Below are positions 16,269 to 22,881 of a stretch of DNA of 42,006 bases, piece by piece. The stretch comes from an uncultured Erysipelotrichaceae bacterium (lineage in GTDB: Bacteria; Bacillota_I; Bacilli_A; Erysipelotrichales; Erysipelotrichaceae). The notes beneath the pieces were generated by a model that made no database searches, had not been told where the DNA came from, and saw only the letters and a program-made list of their open reading frames with translations. Position numbers and translations under genes: made by a program. Position 1 is the stretch's first letter. Every line of letters begins with the position of its first letter. Location of the stretch: contig CAKUQM010000013.1 of NCBI GenBank assembly GCA_934675465.1, forward strand, positions 1 to 42,006, in the 5' to 3' direction.

Positions 16269-17459
16269 CTAGTATGTTTCTAAGTTGAAGGTGAATGTTG
16301 TTTTTCGTCCTTCTCTTTTTCTTACTATTAGTTCTTTTTCTTCTAAGATTGCTAAACGTTTAGATACTGTTGATTTTGATAATTTAGTAACATCTACTAA
16401 TGTAGCCAAGTCAATGTCTTTTAGATAGAATAATGTGTAATCTATGATTATGTTTAAGATTGATTTATCTGATTTATCTAGGTCAATTTCTAATACTTTA
16501 TTATGATAATAATTGTATCTATCGATTTTATCTGTTAAATCATCTAAATATTCTTCTAGTCCATCTTTAAAGATATCTAAGAATAGCAATACAAAGTAAG
16601 TTATGTCTCCAAGGTTTCTAGTGTCGTTAGTAATCTTGAATGCTTCGTAATAATCTTTTTGTCTGTTTTTACAGGCGATAGATAATCTTAAGGCAACAAT
16701 AGGATCTAGTGTTTGAGATAGATAGTAGCTAGATATGTAACGAGATATACGTCCATTGCCATCATAGAAAGGGTGAATGTATCCAAGGAAATAATGGAAG
16801 ATGGCTACTCTTAGGATACAAGGTAATTTATTGTCATTAAGAATTTTTAGGGCTGAGTCTACAGCTTCAATTACTTTACTTTCAGGATAAATTCCTTTAT
16901 GAATTGTTTTTGTTGAAGAAACAATATTTACTATGTCTCTTCTAAAGATTAGACCGTCTGGAATGTTATTTGGATCATTCTTCTCGATGTCTTGGATTAG
17001 GATATCGTTATAGACTTCTCTTAATTTAGAAGAATCGGTAATTGGAACAAATTCTTTTGATTTTAATAAGATGTCTCTATATTTATTAACTAGACCATAT
17101 AGTCTTTTGTATTCTTTAGGTTTCTTTGTTTCTAGAAGCTCAGTAATTTCTTTTCTAGTACTAGCAATACCTTCTATTTCATTGGTAATCATTATTTCTC
17201 TAGTAAGAGAATGATACAGTTCCCATGCGTCAATTAAATCGGTGGAAGCTTCAAATCTTTTTTTGATAATTCTTGTGTTTAATATTTGTATTTGTTCTAG
17301 CAATGATAGTAATTCGCTATTTAAGTATAGAAAAGATGATTTTTCATTAACTTCTATTGGAAAATGAATTGTATTAGGTGCATTAAAACGTTTATTATAT
17401 AGTTCTTTTTCGTTAATATCATTTATAAAACCAGCTTTGTATAGTGATAAATATTCCAT
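16269..17459 (-). CDS. Fic family AMP-transferase, self-inhibited, with C-terminal winged helix
   Basis: This 396-residue Fic protein has an N-terminal Fic_N-type domain, the full catalytic motif HPFYDGNGRISR at 229-240 and a C-terminal winged helix (DLATLVDVTKLSKSTVSKRL near 350-370). The N-terminal helix TNEIEGIAS (92-100) fits the class II inhibitory motif (S/T)xxxE(G/N), whose Glu blocks ATP binding until released. Such proteins transfer AMP to a hydroxyl on a target protein; the target here is unknown. The winged helix could bind the operator array upstream of its own gene. AAGGAG lies eight bases before the ATG. Confidence 0.88.
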   Translation of the reverse strand: MEYLSLYKAGFINDINEKELYNKRFNAPNTIHFPIEVNEKSSFLYLNSELLSLLEQIQILNTRIIKKRFEASTDLIDAWELYHSLTREIMITNEIEGIASTRKEITELLETKKPKEYKRLYGLVNKYRDILLKSKEFVPITDSSKLREVYNDILIQDIEKNDPNNIPDGLIFRRDIVNIVSSTKTIHKGIYPESKVIEAVDSALKILNDNKLPCILRVAIFHYFLGYIHPFYDGNGRISRYISSYYLSQTLDPIVALRLSIACKNRQKDYYEAFKITNDTRNLGDITYFVLLFLDIFKDGLEEYLDDLTDKIDRYNYYHNKVLEIDLDKSDKSILNIIIDYTLFYLKDIDLATLVDVTKLSKSTVSKRLAILEEKELIVRKREGRKTTFTFNLETY

Positions 17460-17491
17460 TGAATTACTCCTTACACTGTATATTTTACACT

Positions 17492-17608
17492 ATTGCGAGT
17501 AAAATCGTACTAAATTTACTCGCTAACTGTCATTTTATGGCTAATTGCGAGTAAAAATAGCCTATTTTTACTTCATAAAAGGTATTTTTGCTATGATTGC
17601 GAGTAAAA
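17492..17608. promoter_or_regulatory. Operator array: 52-bp tandem units with GCGAGTAAA and inverted TTTACT sites
   Basis: ATTGCGAGTAAAA recurs at 17492, 17544 and 17596, exactly 52 bp apart. Inverted copies lie at 17515 (TTTACTCGC) and 17567 (TTTACT), again 52 bp apart. The array sits directly upstream of the minus-strand Fic gene that starts at 17459. Its geometry matches the array at 16132-16229 but the core sequence differs. Confidence 0.8.
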
Positions 17609-17703
17609 AAATGAGTAAATTAACGTCTAATTAAGGATAATAGTTGATGAATTGCTTAAATCGTTGAATATTTGCCTTCTTTCATCATATTTTTATTATT
17701 ATT

Positions 17704-17744
17704 TCATTTCGCATTTTTGAATTAATTTCATTTTTGCGAAATGA
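17704..17744. promoter_or_regulatory. Inverted repeat TCATTTCGCA / TGCGAAATGA
   Basis: Two perfect 10-bp arms at 17704-17713 and 17735-17744 lie 31 bp apart (three turns), just before the ATPase remnant at 17770. A second TTTCATTTTT-like copy lies between them. This looks like an operator or a cruciform. Confidence 0.5.
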
Positions 17745-17769
17745 TATAACCATTGTGAGGATATGAGTT

Positions 17770-17916
17770 ATGAAACTTATAAAAGGAAGCTACCATTTAA
17801 ACAAGGTTCAATTAGTTAAGGATATTCGTATTATTAAAGTTATTGCAGGATTAAGAAGGTCAGGAAAATCTATATTATTAGATGTTTATACTTCTTTATT
17901 AAAGTTATTATTTTGA
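17770..17916 (+). pseudogene. N-terminal stub of an AAA-type ATPase
   Basis: An open frame of 48 codons starts well (GTGAGG upstream) and reads KVIAGLRRSGKSILLDVY, a Walker A segment typical of the DUF4143-type ATPases found widely in bacterial accessory regions. Those proteins are about 400 residues; this one stops soon after the P-loop, and no Walker B or DUF4143 sequence follows before the next gene. It is a truncated relic, probably cut when the Fic pair at 17949 arrived. Confidence 0.65.
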
Positions 17917-17948
17917 GTAAAATATTATTACTAATAGGAGCTATTTGT

Positions 17949-18116
17949 ATGACTGAAAACAATCAAAAATTTTCTAAAGTTTCTGAAATTACTAGTGTAG
18001 AAGATTCTACTGTTGATAATCAAGAATTTGAAATTGCTGATAACGAAGAAGTTGAGACAATTTCCAAAAAATTGATAGAACAAAATCTGGAAGCATATAA
18101 AAAGTTAGGGGAATAA
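17949..18116 (+). CDS. Small acidic protein, candidate antitoxin of the following Fic gene
   Basis: This 55-residue, strongly acidic protein has a clear TAGGAGC ribosome site before ATG 17949; an upstream ATG at 17913 overlaps the ATPase stub and lacks one. It ends in a helix, EVETISKKLIEQNLEAYKKL, of the kind seen in small partners encoded before fic genes. The Fic gene starts two bases after its stop. In the VbhA/VbhT pair the partner carries an (S/T)xxxE(G/N) inhibitory helix; here I see no clean match (SKVSEI is the nearest), so the antitoxin role rests on position, size and charge. A decayed homologue lies at 39505-39729. Confidence 0.7.
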   Translation: MTENNQKFSKVSEITSVEDSTVDNQEFEIADNEEVETISKKLIEQNLEAYKKLGE

Positions 18117-18118
18117 CT

Positions 18119-18724
18119 ATGGCGCTTGAAAATAAATTAGGACTAACAAATCCCGCAGATCTTGCTAGGGAAGAAGAGCGTATCAGTAAAAAGAAGGCTC
18201 TTGAACTTTTTGAAAGTGGTATTCTTGATACTTTACCAGCTGGGAAGTTTTCTACATTACAAAAAATTCATGAATACTTATTTAGCGATATTTATGATTT
18301 TGCTGGTAAGGTGCGTTCAGTGAATATTGCAAAAGGAAATTTTCGTTTTGCGCCATTAATGTATTTGGAGGTTTCATTATCAAACATTGATAATATGCCT
18401 CAATCTACATTTGATGAAATAATAGAAAAGTATGTTGAAATGAATGTGGCTCATCCTTTTAGAGAGGGAAATGGTAGAAGTGCTAGGATTTGGCTTGATC
18501 ATATTTTAAAAACAGAAATTAATCAGGTTGTAGATTGGAGCAAGGTGGATAAAGAAGACTATTTACTTGCAATGGAGCGCAGTCCAATTAAGGATATAGA
18601 AATTAAAGTGTTACTAAAGAACGCTTTGACAAATGAAATTAATAGCAAAGAAAACTTTATGAAAGGTATTGATCATAGTTACCACTATGAAGGCTATAAC
18701 AACTTTAAGACTGAAGAACTATAA
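18119..18724 (+). CDS. fic: Fic family protein adenylyltransferase, probable toxin
   Basis: This 201-residue Fic protein has the canonical motif HPFREGNGRSAR at 112-123, all catalytic residues intact, and the flap segment VNIAKGNFRFAPLMYLE near 68-84. It transfers AMP from ATP to a protein hydroxyl. It has no inhibitory helix of its own, which is the class I arrangement in which a separately encoded small protein restrains it. The 55-residue gene immediately upstream is the natural candidate. AGGGGAAT at the end of that gene serves as ribosome site, so translation is coupled. A terminator follows. Confidence 0.88.
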   Translation: MALENKLGLTNPADLAREEERISKKKALELFESGILDTLPAGKFSTLQKIHEYLFSDIYDFAGKVRSVNIAKGNFRFAPLMYLEVSLSNIDNMPQSTFDEIIEKYVEMNVAHPFREGNGRSARIWLDHILKTEINQVVDWSKVDKEDYLLAMERSPIKDIEIKVLLKNALTNEINSKENFMKGIDHSYHYEGYNNFKTEEL

Positions 18725-18731
18725 TCTTTAT

Positions 18732-18751
18732 ACCCTTGTTGAGGGTTTTTT
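18732..18751 (+). terminator. Intrinsic terminator after fic
   Basis: ACCCT, TGTTG loop, AGGGT, then TTTTT forms a short stem ending the Fic pair's transcript. Confidence 0.75.
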
Positions 18752-18796
18752 AAAAGGGTGTGTAATCGGTTATTATATTGGTAAGAGGATAAAAGT

Positions 18797-19801
18797 ATGC
18801 CGTTTCAGATAATAAGAGAAGATATTACAAGAGTAAAAGTAGATGCAATAGTTAATCCAACAGATGATGCTTATACACATTTAGGTGGTAGCGATAAGAG
18901 AATTCATGATGTAGCAGGTGAGGAATTATATACAGAGTGTAAGAGACATGGTTCTTTAAATGTGGGTGATGTTTGTATTACTTCATCTTTTAATATGAAG
19001 AATTGTAAGTATATTATTCATACCTTTGGTCCTATATATGTTGATGGTAAGCATAATGAAGAAGAATTACTTATAGGGTGTTATGAGAATGTTCTAAGGT
19101 GTGCAGTCGATAATAATATAGAGAGTATTGCGATTCCTTTAATTTCAACTGGTTCTTTTAGATATCCTAAGAAGGATGCTTTAAGAGTGGCTACTAATGT
19201 GATTACTAATTTTATTTATGAGCATGAGTTAGATGTTTATTTGTTGGTTTATGATAAAGAAGCTTTTGATATATCTAATAGTTTATATAGGGATATTCAT
19301 GATTATTTAGAGGATAATGGCATTTATGATGAGGTTAGAGCTCATCGTTCAAGAGTTCCTTCAAAAGCTTTTGGCTTCATGAGTATGCCAGTAGGCAGTT
19401 CACTATCAGAACATGAGGTTTTAGATAAAGAGTTTAGTTTTGTGGATTTTGTAGAGGATGAATCTTTTAATGATTGTTTAAGAAGGTTGATAAAAGAGAA
19501 GGATTTAATAGAGTCTGATGTGTATAAGAGGGCTAATTTAACTAAACAAGCTTTTAATGGTATCTACAATGAAGGCAAGGTTCCTAAGAAGAATAATGTG
19601 TTGGCTTTGTGTATTGGACTTAGGTTGAATATTGATGAGGCTGATGATTTTATAGAGAAGGCTGGCTATTCTTTTTCTAGGGGCAATAAGCATGATTATA
19701 TTGTTAGGTATTTCATAGAAAATGAAATTTATGATGTTTACAAGATTAATGAAATATTGATTAGTGAGGATTTGCCTTATCTTGGTTCTAAGTATGATTA
19801 A
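18797..19801 (+). CDS. Macro domain protein with C-terminal helix-turn-helix-like domain
   Basis: This 334-residue protein starts with a macro domain (residues 1-165), the fold that binds ADP-ribose and sometimes removes it from proteins or nucleic acids. The first loop reads VNPTDDAYTHLGGSDKRIH instead of the usual VNAAN...GGGGVD, so the Asn used in hydrolytic macro domains is Asp; the last loop LISTGSFRYP is normal. After a linker, residues 225-330 form an all-helical domain (FNDCLRRLIKEKDLIESDVY, then KRANLTKQAFNGIY) that resembles an XRE-type HTH and recurs behind macro and vWA genes in Firmicutes. AAGAGGA precedes the ATG. Confidence 0.85.
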   Translation: MPFQIIREDITRVKVDAIVNPTDDAYTHLGGSDKRIHDVAGEELYTECKRHGSLNVGDVCITSSFNMKNCKYIIHTFGPIYVDGKHNEEELLIGCYENVLRCAVDNNIESIAIPLISTGSFRYPKKDALRVATNVITNFIYEHELDVYLLVYDKEAFDISNSLYRDIHDYLEDNGIYDEVRAHRSRVPSKAFGFMSMPVGSSLSEHEVLDKEFSFVDFVEDESFNDCLRRLIKEKDLIESDVYKRANLTKQAFNGIYNEGKVPKKNNVLALCIGLRLNIDEADDFIEKAGYSFSRGNKHDYIVRYFIENEIYDVYKINEILISEDLPYLGSKYD

Positions 19802-19802
19802 T

Positions 19803-19825
19803 GTAAACTCGTGGTTTACCTTTTA
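19803..19825 (+). terminator. Short hairpin between the macro and vWA genes
   Basis: GTAAAC, TCGTG loop, GTTTAC, then CTTTT. The stem is only six pairs, so read-through into the vWA gene is likely. Confidence 0.45.
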
Positions 19826-19878
19826 ACTTCTTATAAAACTTATTATTTAGGTGTAGATAAGTTAAAGGAGGAAAACAA

Positions 19879-20514
19879 ATGATCGAGTTAGTATTTATCT
19901 TAGATGAGAGTGGTTCTATGCGTGGTTTAGAGAAGGATACGATAGGTGGTTTTAATTCTACTATCGATAAACAAAAGAAAGAGGATGGTGAGTGTTTAGT
20001 TTCTACTGTATGTTTCTCTAATAGTCAAAGAGTAGTTCATGACAGGGTTAATCTAAGAGATGTTAAGGAATTGACTGAAAAGGATTATGTACCATGTGGT
20101 TCTACAGCTTTAATTGATACAGTGGCTTCTAGTATTAAGCATATTAAGATGGTGCATAGATATATAAGAAAAGAAGATAGACCTGATAAGGTAATGTTTA
20201 TTATCACTACTGATGGTATGGAGAATGCATCTCATAAGTATTCTTTAAGTGAAACAAAAAGAATGATAGAAGAATGTAAGGAGAATGGTTGGGAGTTTAT
20301 CTTTTTAGCAGCTAATATCGATGCTTATGAAACAGCAAGAGACTATGGCTTTGATGAAGGGTCTACTGTTAATTATGTAAATGATGATTTAGGTAACGAC
20401 ATTAAGTTCTGTTGTGTTGGCGAAGCTATTTCATCTATTAGATCTTCTGGTGTATTAGATAGAGAATGGAATATTGAAGCGAAGGAAGACTTTAATAGAA
20501 GGGGCAAGAAGTAA
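19879..20514 (+). CDS. vWA domain protein, TerY-like
   Basis: This 211-residue protein is a single von Willebrand factor A domain with a complete metal-ion-dependent adhesion site: DESGSM near residue 9, the Thr in CGSTALIDT near 75, and the Asp in TTDGMENA near 114. It has no signal peptide, so it acts in the cytoplasm, like the TerY and other chaperone-linked vWA proteins. AAAGGAGG precedes the ATG. Flanked on both sides by macro domain genes, it looks like part of a small ADP-ribose or stress-response module, though no direct function can be named. Confidence 0.88.
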   Translation: MIELVFILDESGSMRGLEKDTIGGFNSTIDKQKKEDGECLVSTVCFSNSQRVVHDRVNLRDVKELTEKDYVPCGSTALIDTVASSIKHIKMVHRYIRKEDRPDKVMFIITTDGMENASHKYSLSETKRMIEECKENGWEFIFLAANIDAYETARDYGFDEGSTVNYVNDDLGNDIKFCCVGEAISSIRSSGVLDREWNIEAKEDFNRRGKK

Positions 20515-20561
20515 CTTACCCCTAATAGGTGGTAATAAAGATAATTGCTTTGTTAGATAAT

Positions 20562-20681
20562 ATGTTTATGACAAAGATTATCTGTTATCTATTCTTGTTA
20601 CCGTTTATCATTGCGTTTAAGATTGTTACAACAATCATAAAGCTATTCTTTTGGATATTGTTGATGATGATAGTTGTTTAA
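20562..20681 (+). CDS. Possible 39-residue hydrophobic membrane peptide
   Basis: A 39-codon frame between the vWA and second macro genes encodes a peptide that is almost all hydrophobic after two Lys-containing turns (ICYLFLLPFIIAFKIV, then IKLFFWILLMMIVV), enough for one or two membrane passes. There is no good ribosome site; ATG 20568 is an alternative start. It may be a real small membrane partner of the vWA/macro genes or chance T-rich sequence. A toxin-like role is possible but unproven. Confidence 0.4.
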   Translation: MFMTKIICYLFLLPFIIAFKIVTTIIKLFFWILLMMIVV

Positions 20682-20766
20682 ATAGAGGTTGTTCGTGATT
20701 CGAATGGCTTTTTTCTTGATAAAGAAAGATAAATAGGTGAAAATCTAATGTATAAGAGGGATTAAT

Positions 20767-21285
20767 ATGAGCATCGAGATTAGAAAAGTTAGTATTACTG
20801 ATACTGGTTTAGAGTGTGTTGTTAATGCGGCTAATAGTGGTCTTTGGGAAGGTGGAGGTGTTTGTGGCTATATTTTTAGTGCTGCTGGTTCTAGAGAATT
20901 AACTGAAGTTTGTGAGAGAATAGGCCATTGTGATGAGGGTTCCGCTGTAATAACACCTGGTTTTAAGTTATCGAAGTATATTATTCATGCAGTTGGTCCT
21001 AGATGGATTGATGGCAATCATAATGAACCTTTTAAATTGTATGGAGCTTATAAGAAGTCATTAGAATTGTGTAAAGAAAATAATATTCATGAAGTAGCAT
21101 TTCCTTTGATTTCAGCTGGTATCTTTGGTTATCCTGTTGATAAAGCATGGGAACAAGCTTTAGGTTCATGCAAAGATTTTATAGAAGATAATAAAGATTA
21201 TAATATCAAGATATTGTTTGCAGTATTAGATGATGATATTCTGAGGATTGGCGAAAGTTTGTTGGATAGGATGAAGGCCTTCTAG
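20767..21285 (+). CDS. Macro domain protein, probable ADP-ribosyl hydrolase
   Basis: This 172-residue protein is a stand-alone macro domain. It keeps VNAANSGLWEGGGVCG near residues 19-34, the loop with the conserved Asn and Gly cluster of O-acetyl-ADP-ribose deacetylases of the MacroD/YmdB type, and the phosphate loop LISAGIFGYP near 118-127. It probably removes ADP-ribose or its acetyl ester. Unlike the macro gene at 18797 its active-site loop is intact. GAGGG precedes the ATG. A weak hairpin (ACAGT/ACTGT at 21303-21316) follows the stop. Confidence 0.88.
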   Translation: MSIEIRKVSITDTGLECVVNAANSGLWEGGGVCGYIFSAAGSRELTEVCERIGHCDEGSAVITPGFKLSKYIIHAVGPRWIDGNHNEPFKLYGAYKKSLELCKENNIHEVAFPLISAGIFGYPVDKAWEQALGSCKDFIEDNKDYNIKILFAVLDDDILRIGESLLDRMKAF

Positions 21286-21341
21286 TAAGTGTTTTTAATT
21301 ATACAGTAAAAACTGTTATTTAATATGCAGTTTAAAAATGT

Positions 21342-22796
21342 TTAATCTAGAAAATCTTTTAATCTATTACAACGACATGATTTTCTTACATCTCTCAGTG
21401 CTTTAGCTTCAATCTGTCTAACGCGTTCACGTGTTAGACAGAGAACGGAACCGATTTCTTCTAACGTTGATGGTGAACCTGTATCTAATCCAAATCTTAG
21501 GCGCAAAACCTGCTGTTCTCTTTCTTTTAAAATTGATAATAAAGAGTTTATTTCTTCTTTAAGGCACAAATCTTTAGTTGTTGCGGCACTGATTTCGCCA
21601 TCTATTACACTTGTTAAAAAAGCTTCTTCATCTTTTTGCATCAATTCTTCGATGGATAAAGGTGGTGATATTATTTGTCTCACTTTACGAGCGGTCTCAA
21701 CGTCATTAATAAGTATTTCACTGTTGTTTTTGTAGTCTTTATCTTCTGGCATGTGACCAAAATTTTCACAAAAGTCTTTTTCAAATCTTAATATTTTTCT
21801 AATTTGTTCAGACGCGTGCACTGGGATTCTTATTAGTCTTTCATTATCGAGGATAAATCTAGTTGTGAACTGCTTAATCCACCATACAGCATAAGTTGAA
21901 AACTTATAACCCTTAGTATAATCAAAATTATCAATAGCTTTTTCTAATCCTTCAAAAGCAACTATTTCTAAATCTTCTTGTTCAATTGTGTTTATTTTAA
22001 ATTTAGTCACGATATTTAAAACTAGTTTAATGTTGGACATAAAAACAATGTACTTATTTTCTAAAGCTTGTTTTGCTAAGTTGAATTGTGTTTCGTCGTT
22101 AATATTGCTTTTTATTTTCCAATTTTCAATATAATCTTTTCCTTGAGATATTAATTTGAAAAAATGTATCTCTTCTTCTGCAGTTAACAAAGGATATTTT
22201 TTAATTATTTCGGAATAATTGTTATATGGTTTCAAATCATAAAAATGTTCAAAATAGTATTCGTAATCATTCAATGAATCCCAATTATCGCTGTTTGAGA
22301 GGTTTTCAGAAGCTGAAAAATCTAATTCTGTAAAATCAATATCACTATCATTATCATCAAAAATGCTATCTAAATCAATTTTATCTAATTCGATATCATC
22401 CACGACCGTTTTTTCTTTTTGTTCTTTTCTTTTTTGATAGTAAAATTTAGCTCTTTCCTTCTTTGAAACTACTATATCATTACTTTTGCTAATCTTAAAT
22501 AATTCTTTCTCATCTAGAAAAGGAAGAAGCATCTCTTCTGAGAAACTACTGTTCTCAATCGCTAATCTAATTATTTTCATTTTATTGAACGGTATTGAAG
22601 GGTCTTGGTAAAGACTAATGTCAATTTCTTTTGATAAACCCAGATATAATTGCTCCATTTGTAAAGCATCAAAATCGGGATTTGCATATTGTGACACATC
22701 TAATCCCTCTTTAAATCCTTTTATGATAAAAAATAACTGATTGTCATCATATTCAAAAGAATACAAATCTTCAACTAATTGTTCTATCATGTTCAT
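21342..22796 (-). CDS. Sigma-70 family RNA polymerase sigma factor with N-terminal helical repeats
   Basis: This 484-residue sigma factor has a region 2 core (EDLEIVAFEGLEKAIDNFD and FSTYAVWWIKQ near 280-310), region 3, and region 4 (LKEREQQVLRLRFGLD near 430, LTRERVRQIEAKAL near 455), so it should recognise both -10 and -35 elements. The first 100 residues are unusual: about three units of a 27-residue helical repeat with signatures IIKGFKEGLDVSQYANPDF, QMEQLYLGLSKEIDISLYQD and KMKIIRLAIEN. That repeat is best known to me from proteins of Firmicute conjugative elements. An acidic stretch (130-175) follows. It is not a housekeeping RpoD. It diverges from the helicase operon. No Shine-Dalgarno site; TATAAT ends seven bases before the ATG. 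Confidence 0.85.
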   Translation of the reverse strand: MNMIEQLVEDLYSFEYDDNQLFFIIKGFKEGLDVSQYANPDFDALQMEQLYLGLSKEIDISLYQDPSIPFNKMKIIRLAIENSSFSEEMLLPFLDEKELFKISKSNDIVVSKKERAKFYYQKRKEQKEKTVVDDIELDKIDLDSIFDDNDSDIDFTELDFSASENLSNSDNWDSLNDYEYYFEHFYDLKPYNNYSEIIKKYPLLTAEEEIHFFKLISQGKDYIENWKIKSNINDETQFNLAKQALENKYIVFMSNIKLVLNIVTKFKINTIEQEDLEIVAFEGLEKAIDNFDYTKGYKFSTYAVWWIKQFTTRFILDNERLIRIPVHASEQIRKILRFEKDFCENFGHMPEDKDYKNNSEILINDVETARKVRQIISPPLSIEELMQKDEEAFLTSVIDGEISAATTKDLCLKEEINSLLSILKEREQQVLRLRFGLDTGSPSTLEEIGSVLCLTRERVRQIEAKALRDVRKSCRCNRLKDFLD

Positions 22797-22803
22797 AGCT
22801 TAT

Positions 22804-22872
22804 ATTATAAAACATAATGCACAATTAATTGAGCGAGACTATATGGAAGAAGAAATTGAAATACAGTAAAAT
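22804..22872. promoter_or_regulatory. Divergent promoter region, sigma gene and helicase operon
   Basis: The 85 bases between the two genes hold TATAAT on the minus strand (22809-22804, seven bases before the sigma ATG) and TAAAAT on the plus strand (22867-22872, nine bases before the helicase ATG). Neither gene has a Shine-Dalgarno site and neither has a clear -35. Both look leaderless. Confidence 0.45.
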
Positions 22873-22881
22873 AGATCTATC

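Noticed and set aside
16132..17608. CRISPR array
   Set aside because: The repeats are only 9-13 bp, alternate in orientation and have no cas genes; they fit operators.
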